The notes: a model not told the origin generated them from the sequence alone. A DNA stretch of 20,000 nt from Glandiceps talaboti (GCF_964340395.1 NC_135562.1:17008985-17028984); one strand, 5' to 3'; counted from the first letter of the stretch, positions 1 to 8,300 are shown. Program-made: numbers and translations.

Positions 1-476
1 GTTTAATTTATAGTTTGGATTTTTAAAAGTGACACAAGCTGATCATGAGTTTATAAACTTTTAACTTGACAGAAAATACTTCTATAAAACCTTCACTAAA
101 CTATGTGGGTGCATATATGCCTTCTATGACATTACACCTGTCTTCTGAAATTCTAAAAGTTGGCTACATGGTAGGAATTTCCTCGACATTTTTATACGTA
201 TAATTAATTACGTCACTGGGTCACTTATACGGTATATCTTAATACCATATTTGAGTTCCGTCAACTGTGAGTGATGGTTAAGTACATGTAAGCTTCAGAA
301 TGTAGAATAATGAGAGTCCTCTTTTATACACGTAGCAAAAATTACGTCAGAAATGTGCTAAATCAGCTTACGCATGTGTCCCTTTAATTGTGTTGAGGGC
401 GCTCTTTGAATGTCTACACATACTCAAATTTGGTGATGGCTAAAACATTACAATGTAGGTTAATGTTATATTTCAG
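1..476 (+). other. Partial ENPP intron; no other gene seen
   Basis: AT-rich sequence upstream of the first visible exon, ending with a pyrimidine-poor acceptor. I could not find the preceding ENPP exon here. The motif GTTGAGGGCGC (392-402) recurs at 1218-1228 and, inverted, at 3067-3077. Confidence 0.6.
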
Positions 477-667
477 ATGTATTAGGCATTGAGCCTGAAC
501 CAAACAATGCGACAAGGGGTAGCCTAAATTACATTCTTAGAAACCCTAAACCAATTGATGAGCCAAGTAAACAGGAAAACAGAGAACCAATCAAATGTGA
601 GTTTCCGGCAGACTACGAAGGGCGAGTTTCCATGGATAAGTCCAACTGTACTTGTGAAAATCTAAAG
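477..667 (+). CDS. ENPP exon a (linker to nuclease-like domain)
   Basis: The exon follows tttcag and ends at AAG before gtaaat. It opens with two bases completing a split codon (probably Asp), then 63 codons. It encodes GIEPEPNNATRGSLNYILRN, matching the family's GL-PxPNNGTHGSLNHLLKNP segment that follows the phosphodiesterase domain. The sequon in NNAT sits where vertebrate relatives have NNGT. Three cysteines near the end (KCEF, CTC) match the conserved linker cysteines. It ends in phase 0. Confidence 0.92.
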
Positions 668-3600
668 GTAAATATGACAATGTAAACACTCCGTTATCTA
701 GGGATTTGGCTGCATTATTGAGTGTTTAAAACATCCCCTCTCAATATTTATAGAAAGACCAAGACATTTTCATTTCTCCGTGTATATCGTTGATGGTTTT
801 CCCTTATACACGGAGATCATGATTTCAACCTGTTTTCTGTACTGCTTGTGGATAATTTCGACAGATTAAACCTGTCCTAGCTGCAACTTCGATAGTATTT
901 TCTTTTATCAAATAACCAAAATATATATTCACTAAAACTTGGTCAATTATGTAAAAAGACAGTGTATGTGTTAATTATTGGTCAATATTATCTGTAGGTA
1001 GTGTAGGGGAAAGTTTCAATTAATCTTAAAAGCTTGGTTTTGAGTCTCCATGTTAAAACATGTACTGGTTGTAGATGGAGTATAATGTAGTTGATCAGAC
1101 AACCACAATATATTCATTGAAAATTGTTAAAATACCAACAATTAGACATTGTATATGTTAACCAGTGGTCGATATTATCCACAAGCAGTACAGAAACAGG
1201 TTGAAATCATGGTCGCCGTTGAGGGCGCTGATTTATACAACAATTTGGTGAGTAAGTTATTGTACCTACAAAGTAACATTAATGACTGCCTGTTTTATCT
1301 ACACATATTTAAATTTTGGGACAAATCCGTGATTAAAAGGACATCACGGAGAAGACGACAGAAGACTTTGACAGACAACTTGAACTTTCAAAGTCCGAAG
1401 GTGAGAACAATTTAAAAATGAATCTGTGATATAGGACCAGTATAATAAACATTTGCATTTTTGCATCTCTGTTTTGTCTTCCATATATTGCAGACGTTCA
1501 TATTGTCATGATTTTGACTCATTTGTTCTTATAAAGCGTTCTTCTAATAGTTTCCATTCTGTACCATTGACACCATCATGTCTAACGTTTGATATAATAA
1601 GTCTTGGAAACACTTTGGAGATTTTTTTCAATCGCGTTTAGCTATAGCACAACCGAACAAACTATCATACTGTTCTGAGCTACCTACTACCAAACCAAAG
1701 TGAGCATAGAGTTTCAAGAAGGGGGCACAATATTTTATACAGGCACTGATAATGAGCACGCACATGAAATGATACAAGTTAAGTCACAGTGAACACAACT
1801 AAACCGTTCTGTGTTTGAATAATTCTGTTTCATCCGACAGTGATGTTGATTTGTGTTCCCAGTGAGATAAAGTGTATCAGTTTTATATGCCAAGGCGATA
1901 TCAGTGTCTATATAAAATGTAATTGCTAACAAAAAACCTTATGTGAGATGTACAAGACGTAGTATCGTCAAATTGAAACTGTATAGTCACGCTGGTTTGG
2001 TAGTAAATGTCTTCGATTAAATAATTGAATGACTGGTTGGTTGAATTGATTAACTGATTGATTAACCAATCTATAAAGATCTTCATTCCAAGTTTTGGTG
2101 ATCGTTTTTAACAGATAACGGTACATTCTATTTCAGTGAACCAATCCTTGAACTTGCATGCACCGTTAGGGCGCCCTCTAGTGAAGTTTGATGCATCGCA
2201 TTGTGTGCTGACACAAGACGATTACGTCACTGGGTACAACAATGATGTGAAGATGCCAATGTGGGTGTCTTACACTGTAGAAAAACAGGTAAGAAAAACA
2301 AAAAACATTTCCGATGTTTTGGAAAAAAATTCAGGGGCCATGGCCTTCTAGTTCACACTCTGGCTACATACAAAGCATTTGACACAGTACCTCACCGAAA
2401 TCTGTTACACAAATTAGACAATTACGGAATAAGGGGCAACATACACCAGTGGATCTCCTCATTCTTAACAAATCGAACACAGCAAGTCGTCATTGAGGGC
2501 CAAACATCAAACTCTTGCACTGTAGATTCCGGCGTGCCACAGGGGACTGTTATTGGACCGCTCTAACTTGCACAAATTTAGATCAATTTAAATCTGGTTT
2601 ATTAGAAATACCAACTCATTATGACTAGAGACTGCGCACCTGCAGGAATACTGCTGAATTTTTTAGTTACTCTGCAGTATTATACAGATACAGATACAGA
2701 TACATATCAGTACAAAGTTAGAAAGTCATTTTAGAATACAGACATTAACGTCAGTCATTGGTACATCATTTGACGAGATGAGACTTTTGGCCTTGATTAC
2801 GCGCCATATACTACATTACATGTATAACTTGTAAATAATTTCCAGAATTTTGGATCCAGCAACCTACGCTAACTTTGCTCATCAACCGCTTATTTACAGA
2901 ATGATCGTCAGCAGCTGTCTCCTCCCGAAGATTGTTTACGACCTGACGTACGTTTACCGTTAGAAGATTCTCCTGATTGCAATGATTATACATCCGCCCT
3001 CTCAGATAACTACACACGGTCATATTTATATCCTCCAGGTAAGTCGATAAATGTGCCAGTGATATTGCGCCCTCAACGATAAAAGTTGATTATCATAATA
3101 TCAGCATCGTACTTAGCCTGTTTCTTGCACTGTTGAGATACATCGTTAGCTGGTCGTTCGTCCTAACCCTCAACGAGGGGCTAGGAGGTACGACCAGCTA
3201 ACGATCGATGTATCTCAACAGCGCAGTAAACAAGCTACATCGTCTGTAAATGTTCAAACATTTTTTTTATCGTCATCAATGTTTTTGTCTCTTTCATTTT
3301 CTACTGAAATACCAACAAGCACCGAAACAATTTGATGTTCGTGCTTGATATGTGAACAAATGCCAATGAGAAAATTTGGCGAGGACAGAGACATTGATAA
3401 TAGTGCTTCTCACTTCTAACTACGTTATGCTCTTAACAACTCTGTACACCAAAGCATCAAGGACAGTTTGATCAAAGTTTTTAAATTTGAGATTAGTTGA
3501 TGAATGATCACCATGGTTACTCTATACAGTGATCAGGATACACTGTTCTTTTTGAAAATATTGATGAAATGAGTACATATCTACATACTAGTAATTAGAA

Positions 3601-4381
3601 AGGTAGGTTTGGGCCAATATTACATCATAAATTACAACTCGAAGACAATCAGACATTGTGTAGAATTTTTCATTTTTTAAATATTTTTTTTCTCGTTAAT
3701 CATATATCACCACGCCCTTCTCCGTACAGGAATTGGTGAACGTTTAGAAGAACAAATGGATGCATTAATTTCATCAAATTTGATACCTCAGTATAAACAT
3801 TTTGTTAAAGGTAAGTTGACTAAATCATAATATCATTATTTCTAAACACTTAAAACAATATATACCCGTACATCACACGTGACACAGGCATGTCTGTGAT
3901 TATGAGTACTATTTTGTCTTAGTTTTTAGTGTTTTTTCTTTCTTTTAAAAAAAATTGAAATATAATCCAACATATTCCTCATCCTTCTCACAAAATTTTG
4001 ACTTATTTTCCTCCGATAACTTTGACAAAATACAAAGAGTAACAGTATTTATATACCATGCAATAAAACTACGTATTCGACTTAAAATGATTTGTAATAT
4101 TTCTTTATTTTCTCTATCGTTTTATTACATTATTGTCAAATTGTGATTTTAATGATCGGTTGATGACCTTAAATCAGTACTTAAGTGACCATATTGATTG
4201 ATTGATTCATGATTGATTGATTGACTGATCGAATGAATGAATGAATGAATGAATGAATGATTGATTGATTGATTGATTGATGATTGATTGACTGATCGAA
4301 TGAATGAATGAATGAATGATTGATTGATTGATTGATTGATTCATGATTGATTGACTGATCGAATGAATGAATGAATGAATG

Positions 4382-4428
<47 letters not shown>

Positions 4429-6806
4429 GATTGATTGTTTGGTTGATTGATTGATTGATTGATTATTTGATTGAGTGATTGATTGATTGATTGATTGGTT
4501 AATTAATTGATTAACTGATTGTTTAGTTTATTGATTGATTGATGAATGAATGGATTGATTGATTGATTGAACTTTTTTGACCAGTTTCACTCATTGTCTA
4601 TCATTCATAAAATTATTTATACGTTGCTAGATGTATGGAGTCATCTTGCAATCAAACTAATATCCTGGGCTGACAAATACAACGGTATCAACGTCATGAC
4701 TGGTCCAGTGTACGACTACAACTTTGACGGTCTGAGAGATAGTGTAGAGGTTTTGAACGACAAAGGGTAAGCAATTCCCCCCTATTTGTAGTTGGATGTA
4801 CCATTTATGTTACAATCTTACCTGTAACTGTTCTCCGACCGATTTATTTCAACTCAATTGATATCCATTGTAACATTCCAATCGTTATTGCTGGCAATGA
4901 TACACTGAGCAGAACCTTAGGTGTGTTAAAGGCCCGGTTCAGATTAGGTAGAACTTGGTTTAAAATTTAGGCATATGCAAACGGTTGTCTTGCAGAGCTA
5001 TAAAAATAGGTGATCCGGAACTAAAGAAGGATCCTACCTATCTAACCATTATAGTAATAACCGTGGCACTAATGCGAGAAACTAGGACTGAAACCTGGGC
5101 CTTTAAGTCAGCTGAGAAGTACTAATCAGATATGAGATTGTAAATCTATTATTCAAATATCGTTTATCTTCAAAAATCAGTTTTGAACTATACTCAAAAT
5201 TTAGTTTTGTTTCTAATTACTACTTATTACTTAATCGATGACTTGGCTCATCTTTTTTTTAGGAAACTTTATGGCAATCTCGTGATTCCGACTCATTATT
5301 TTGTTGTTGTTACCCGTTGTCAAGGCAATGCTACCATTAGTGCCTGCAGTGATGCCATGGAAACCATATCATTTATAATTCCAAACACCGATGGAATACA
5401 GACATGTCAGGTAAATTGAAATAATTATGTGACCTTGAGCGAAAGGTCGTACATACGGGCACTGTAGGAAAATGTTCGAAGTGTGCTATCACGGTGACTT
5501 TTGAACACCGTTGTCGTAAAAAAAAAAATTAGCCTCTTTTATGGCAACTTTTGTTCATGTTCCGTCGATCGCGAGCCGTTTGGGAGAATCACAGACAACT
5601 AACAAGGTTAGTTGTCTGTGGGAGAATGTATAACACGCGTGACAGAGATAGAGACACTACATTTTCAGCATGATCGTGAAAAAAATTGAAAATATTTTCA
5701 TTTTTGAACCAAAATGTTGATATAAATTATTCATTGAGAAGTATGTTTATGAGAATAATCTAAAACAAAGTCGGTGTAGAATTCAAAAAAAAAAAAAAAA
5801 ATCGAAAAGTAGAATTTTGGCGGGAATGTAGCTGATCGTTGCTACTGGCCCTTAAAATGTATCAAGCAGACACTGCAAACATTTTGAGGAGGAGAGTTGG
5901 AAGTCAAACTCGTCCATCAATCAAACGTTGATATGATTACAGAATAATAATAATAATGCTACTATTTTTCATAGCTGTTTCCACTCTATATCTAAAGCGC
6001 TTCATGGTCAATGATTACCGCTGGCACGGACCTATTGTGACACAAGGGCCTTTTTAACACTCCCTCAACTCCCAGGGGAGCATGATACAAAATACATAAT
6101 AAAATCATTCACATTGCAACCACTATCCAACCAGGTCCCCAGTTATACAGTGGAATTGACTGGGTGACCACATTTATCGTGGTTCAAATCTTGCCCAAGG
6201 ACTTTAGCCATTCAGGAACAAACAACAGCTAACAGCGACGGGGCTCGAACCTGCATGTTGCAGATTCCATGCCGAGCACTTCATACATGGAGCACTTCAA
6301 CTATTTGACCATCATAACTTCACTGTGTCCACAATAATTATAATTTATGTATTCGCCATCGAATATGGCAAAAAGTAATCAATAAGTAATACAAGGGCAT
6401 CTGATAACAAAAATTGGGATGGTCTTTTACTAGTCCAATTATTCAAAGTTTCCATAAATTATTTGTCATTACAGTATATTTTAGACAAATTGCTAGTACC
6501 AGAACCTACAGTTGTATATCATTGAGCAAAGGTGGGAGAACAGAAAAGATATGCTCCTCAAACAAAACACCCGTATATCAGTTAAAGATAACGCTAAATT
6601 ATCAGGTAGAATAGCAGAGTAAACACTTCACAAAGTTATCTTGTCTTATCTTATCTGTTTAGACCGTCAACATGTTTCTGCAGACACACCTAGCCAACAT
6701 CCGGGACATCGAGCTACTCACAGGTCTGTACCTGTTGCCTAACGTTCCAATAGAACGATCGATCGCAGTGAAGAATTTCATCGCAGTGGACCTATGGAAT
6801 GACTAG
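477..6806 (+). CDS. ENPP1/2/3-type ectonucleotide pyrophosphatase/phosphodiesterase, 3' part (8 exons, partial at 5' end)
   Basis: The product belongs to the family of extracellular enzymes that cleave phosphodiester or pyrophosphate bonds of nucleotides or lysophospholipids. The exons are 477-667, 1340-1400, 2137-2288, 2900-3038, 3730-3810, 4631-4766, 5263-5410 and 6663-6806. All have AG/GT borders and the phases match through to TAG. The translation follows the C-terminal nuclease-like domain of vertebrate ENPP1-3: EPNNATRGSLNYIL, YGRP-like LGRPLVKFD, PMWVSYTV, GINVMTGPVYDYNFDG, IPTHYFVVVTRC, RDIELLTGLYL. The loop D-Y-N-F-D-G-L-R-D keeps the family's EF-hand-like calcium-binding pattern. 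Four N-glycosylation sequons (NAT, NCT, NYT, NAT) fit an extracellular location. In the family this domain is catalytically inactive and supports the phosphodiesterase domain, which is not in the window. Having a nuclease-like domain excludes ENPP4-7. Which of ENPP1, 2 or 3 it equals cannot be decided, and in an invertebrate it may predate their split. Confidence 0.93.
922..1195. repeat. Diverged direct repeat in ENPP intron
   Basis: The stretch 922-1008 resembles 1109-1195. Both begin ATATATTCA and share TGTATxTGTTAA and GGTC(A/G)ATATTATC in the same order, about 187 bp apart. It reads as an old tandem duplication or two copies of an unrecognised repeat. Confidence 0.4.
1340..1400 (+). CDS. 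ENPP exon b (61 bp)
   Basis: This small exon encodes DITEKTTEDFDRQLELSKSE plus one base. It corresponds to the family's linker stretch before the YGRP motif. The donor gtgaga is good. The acceptor (gattaaaag) has a poor pyrimidine tract, so the 5' border is inferred mainly from phase (0 in, 1 out) and family alignment. Confidence 0.78.
1687..2003. mobile_element. TA-flanked fold-back MITE, family copy 1
   Basis: The termini CTACCAAACC and GGTTTGGTAG form imperfect inverted repeats of about 31 bp reaching an inner GTTTCAA/TTGAAAC. The element is bounded by TA on both sides (1685-1686, 2004-2005). The core shares GTGAACACA, TTTGAAT, TTCATCCG and GAGATAAA in the same order with the element at 13438-13828. 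It has no coding capacity and is probably mobilised in trans by a TA-targeting transposase such as Tc1/mariner. It lies in the intron between ENPP exons b and c. Confidence 0.75.
2137..2288 (+). CDS. ENPP exon c (start of nuclease-like domain)
   Basis: After tttcag, two bases complete a Val codon, followed by 50 codons ending at CAG before gtaaga. It encodes LHAPLGRPLVKF, HCVLTQDDYVTGYNNDVKMP and MWVSYTVEKQ. These match the family's LPYGRPRVL, CLLSQ..F..GYS.DI.MP and W.SYTV signatures at the start of the nuclease-like domain. Confidence 0.93.
2357..2705 (+). pseudogene. LINE reverse-transcriptase fragment with 3' tail (non-LTR retrotransposon scrap)
   Basis: The translation contains KAFDTVPHRNLLHKLDNYGI, QWISSFLTNRTQQVVIEGQ and SGVPQGTVIGPL. 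These are the palm motifs (A and the VPQG block) of CR1/Jockey/L2-like non-LTR reverse transcriptases. The residue normally occupied by the first motif-A aspartate is not Asp (LATYKAFD). The frame stops right after GPL, so the FADD-box region is missing. A second frame then reads TNLDQFKSGL, which resembles a LINE C-terminus, and the piece ends in ATACAG repeats (2682-2705) typical of LINE tails. It is a dead, internally deleted insertion in the ENPP intron. Confidence 0.8.
2900..3038 (+). CDS. ENPP exon d
   Basis: The exon lies between tttacag and gtaagt and encodes 46 codons plus one base. The visible pattern LSPPEDCLRPDVRLPLEDSP then CNDY and SYLYPPG matches the family's [20 protein letters not shown] ... 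YGFLSPP region, including the paired cysteines. One sequon (NYT) is present. Confidence 0.9.
3114..3237. mobile_element. 124-bp near-complete hairpin (fold-back MITE)
   Basis: Arms 3114-3157 and 3190-3237 are inverted copies with a few mismatches and one 4-bp insertion (ATCG) in the right arm. The central loop folds again (TCCTAACCCTC against GAGGGGCTAGGA), so almost all 124 bp can pair. The outer bases are TA...TA, which would fit a TA duplication. It is an intronic insertion with no coding potential. Confidence 0.75.
3730..3810 (+). CDS. ENPP exon e (81 bp)
   Basis: The exon runs from gtacag to gtaagt with phase 1 in and 1 out. It encodes IGERLEEQMDALISSNLIPQ then YKHFVK, matching the family segment with an N-x-x-P-x-Y-x-x-F pattern (NIVPMYQSF in relatives). 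Its borders are well supported by splice consensus and by reading-frame continuity on both sides. Confidence 0.9.
4194..4570. repeat. TGAT/TGAA satellite with higher-order repeat
   Basis: Blocks of TGAT alternate with blocks of TGAA. A junction sequence GACTGATCGAATGAATG recurs at 4223, 4290 and 4353, giving a higher-order unit of 63-67 bp. Degeneration increases toward 4500. It lies 60 bp before the acceptor of ENPP exon f. Confidence 0.95.
4631..4766 (+). CDS. ENPP exon f (calcium-binding loop)
   Basis: The acceptor is gttgctag, only 60 bp after a long TGAT repeat; the donor is gtaagc. It encodes VWSHLAIKLISWADKYNGIN then VMTGPVYDYNFDGLRDSVEV. The D-x-N-x-D-G-x-x-D spacing is the EF-hand-like loop known in this family. 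The NGINV(M/V)(T/S)GP(V/I)(Y/F)D core is the strongest family match in the window. Confidence 0.95.
4930..5102. mobile_element. TTAA-flanked 173-bp MITE
   Basis: The left end AGGCCCGGTTCAG and right end CTGAAACCTGGGCCT are inverted copies with small gaps. The element is bounded by TTAA at 4926-4929 and 5103-5106. TTAA duplication is the signature of piggyBac-type insertion, but the termini are not the usual CCC start, so the superfamily is uncertain. It lies in the intron before ENPP exon g. Confidence 0.6.
5263..5410 (+). CDS. ENPP exon g
   Basis: The exon follows a T8-AG acceptor and ends at CAG before gtaaat. One base completes a Gly codon, then 49 codons follow. It encodes LVIPTHYFVVVTRC, corresponding to the family's (V/I)PTH(Y/F)F(V/I)VLTSC, and METISFIIPNTDGIQTC, corresponding to the LPFIIPHR..N.E.C segment. 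One sequon (NAT) is present. Confidence 0.94.
5581..5627. repeat. Perfect 14-bp hairpin flanked by a 9-bp direct repeat
   Basis: CACAGACAACTAAC (5590-5603) pairs perfectly with GTTAGTTGTCTGTG (5607-5620) around a 3-base loop. TGGGAGAAT occurs on both sides (5581-5589, 5619-5627). This may be a small insertion with duplication, or a template-switch product. Confidence 0.85.
5946..6317 (-). mobile_element. tRNA-derived SINE, minus strand
   Basis: Read on the minus strand, the element starts with a tRNA-like head. The A-box-like TGGTCAAATAG is at 6301-6311 and the B box GGTTCGAGCC at 6242-6251. A body of about 290 bp follows, containing GAAGCGCTTTAGATATAG, and the element ends in (ATT)n at 5946-5957. 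Heads of this kind carry an internal RNA polymerase III promoter. The A box is degenerate and no clear target duplication is visible, so it is probably an old copy. Confidence 0.65.
6663..6806 (+). CDS. ENPP terminal coding exon with stop
   Basis: The acceptor follows a pyrimidine-rich run (ttgtcttatcttatctgtttag). The exon holds 47 codons and TAG. It encodes THLANIRDIELLTGLYLLPN, matching HxARxxDVELLTGLxF of relatives, and a short tail ending VDLWND. An alternative acceptor at 6683 would also keep frame but remove seven residues. The 6663 start is preferred for its pyrimidine tract. Confidence 0.9.
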   Translation, partial: TVNMFLQTHLANIRDIELLTGLYLLPNVPIERSIAVKNFIAVDLWND

Positions 6807-6870
6807 TAAATCTGTGGACACACATGTTTAGTGCCCTTAAAGCTCATCTGTATATAAGTATGGAGACAAT

Positions 6871-6876
6871 ATTAAA
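6871..6876 (+). promoter_or_regulatory. Poly(A) signal candidate (ATTAAA) of the ENPP gene
   Basis: ATTAAA, the common variant of the polyadenylation hexamer, lies 65 bp after the stop codon. It is followed by a T-rich stretch at about 6882-6890. This implies a very short 3' UTR. Confidence 0.55.
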
Positions 6877-6990
6877 CAAGTGTTCTTTTTTCAAATTTTG
6901 TTATGTTGACAAATATTATAACTTGACATTTTAATGAGAGTCATGACACAGAAAGACACTTTTCGTTAACAATATAAGAGATCAGCTAGA

Positions 6991-7478
6991 CCAATTGTAT
7001 AACTGTAGTATGTCGGTTACAGTGAATTTCACAGCTGTACCATGCAGCTTGTCTGTTTGATACAACCAGCAAGAAACTGCACACGCCACTTGTCAATAGC
7101 AAGATCACATTGTTTGCTACATTTAATCTAAATGGAACACACCATTTAAATGTATTGCAACTCCATGCAGACATTTGGGCGCCAATGATTTTCGTAGTAT
7201 CAAACATTCGATCTCATCAGACCACTATAGAGAAGCGTGGTCTGAGACTCGATGATGAGCGCGTAAAATGTTCATCGAGGTGTTCATTTGATGTCTGTAT
7301 GGTGGCATGTGTAGTTCATTTCACTTTAGACAAAATGTAGCAAGAAACTGTACTCATTCAATCTTGCTATCTTAAAGTGTAGCATGTCCAGTTTCTTATT
7401 GGTTTCTGTGTATGTGGTCGTACCAAACTAAAAAATTGAACGCTATTGTGAAGTTCACTGTATAAGTTTGGGAAGGAA
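6991..7478. mobile_element. Long fold-back element (about 0.49 kb)
   Basis: Left part (about 6991-7135) and right part (about 7325-7475) are diverged inverted copies. Examples are ACAGTGAATTTCACA against TGTGAAGTTCACTGT, and AAGAAACTGCACACGCCAC against the inverse of the right arm near 7380-7400. The centre has another hairpin, TCAGACCAC/GTGGTCTGA (7217-7245). GCTAGA stands at both edges (6985-6990, 7479-7484) and may be a target duplication. The short open frames inside are incidental. Confidence 0.6.
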
Positions 7479-7604
7479 GCTAGAGATCGATTATAATTAG
7501 TCGCATAAACCAGGTTGTATTGCCGAAACTGCAGTGTTTACACTTTTTCTATATATTCGCCAACCATTTATAAGTGACACATATGTTGTAAATGGTACGT
7601 ACGT

Positions 7605-7776
7605 ATCAATCTCAGTGTCAATCATTGTCAATATCACTGTCAACGTCAATCATTGTCCTTTCACTGTCAATACTTGTCAATCTCAGAGTCAATCACTGTC
7701 AATCTCACTGTCAATCATTGTCAATCTCGCTGTCAATCATTGTCAATTTCACTGTCAATCATTCTTAATTTCACTG
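7605..7776. repeat. 22-bp minisatellite (CTGTCAATCATTGTCAATCT-like)
   Basis: About seven to eight imperfect copies of a 22-bp unit rich in TGTCAATC. The last three copies are nearly identical. The long open frames with repeated Ser/Leu/Ile are a by-product of the repeat. Confidence 0.9.
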
Positions 7777-8021
7777 TTTTAGATACTACCCTGGGATTAG
7801 TAATGGAATGTGGATGTAAGTATTATGTAGTGTAAATTGTGATACATGACGTCGCCATTTCTCTAACAGAATTTTATTTTCAACCGTATTATCGAATTTA
7901 AAAATTATTATTTGTCACATAAATATTGCCACAAATGGATGCTAACAACATATTATTGTTTCGACTTCATTGTATGTTGTGTTATCATAGTAGTGCTGCA
8001 TTCTGATGCCCTGAAATTGGG

Positions 8022-8300
8022 TTGCCGCGGTGGCCGAGTGGTTATACCACTTGCGCAAGTGGTATAACCACTCGGCAATTGCGCTTGCCTCTTGCCTCTT
8101 ACCACTGCGGTCGGCGTTCGAACCCATTCAGGGTTTGATTAAAATTTACCACGCTGTAAGTAAGTAGTGTTGTTCAGTTTGACTCTACCGAACAACGCAT
8201 GTTTTTTCCCCGCCTACTCCGGCTTCCTTCTGCAGAAACACTGGCACTGAAAACTCTTCCTGTGATTGGGAAAGCCTGTTGGATAGTATATGAATAAACA
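8022..8300 (+). mobile_element. tRNA-derived SINE with palindrome over its A box
   Basis: TGGCCGAGTGG at 8031-8041 matches the RNA polymerase III A box, and GTTCGAACC at 8116-8124 matches the B box. They are about 75 bp apart, longer than in a tRNA because an inverted duplication has expanded the D-arm region. Downstream, CCGCCTACTCCGGCTTCCTT resembles a block I recall from marine invertebrate SINE-like repeats. The 3' end is not sharply defined. Confidence 0.65.
8033..8076. repeat. 44-bp perfect palindrome with no spacer
   Basis: The two 22-bp halves meet at 8054/8055 (TTGC|GCAA) and are exact reverse complements from GCCGAG to CTCGGC. The left half includes most of the A box of the surrounding SINE, so the right half carries an inverted A box. 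Confidence 0.97.

Noticed and set aside
208-2234. Shared ATTACGTCACTGGGT at about 207 and 2221
   Set aside because: The second copy is inside ENPP coding sequence and the flanks do not match, so I treat it as coincidence.
4194-4570. CRISPR-like regularly spaced repeats
   Set aside because: The spacers are themselves TGAT/TGAA units and the genome is eukaryotic, so this is a compound satellite.
7534-7835. Ser/Leu/Ile-rich open frames
   Set aside because: They are by-products of the 22-bp minisatellite.
8022-8130. Functional tRNA gene
   Set aside because: The A and B boxes fit, but the palindrome destroys the cloverleaf, the spacing is too long and the sequence continues into a SINE body.
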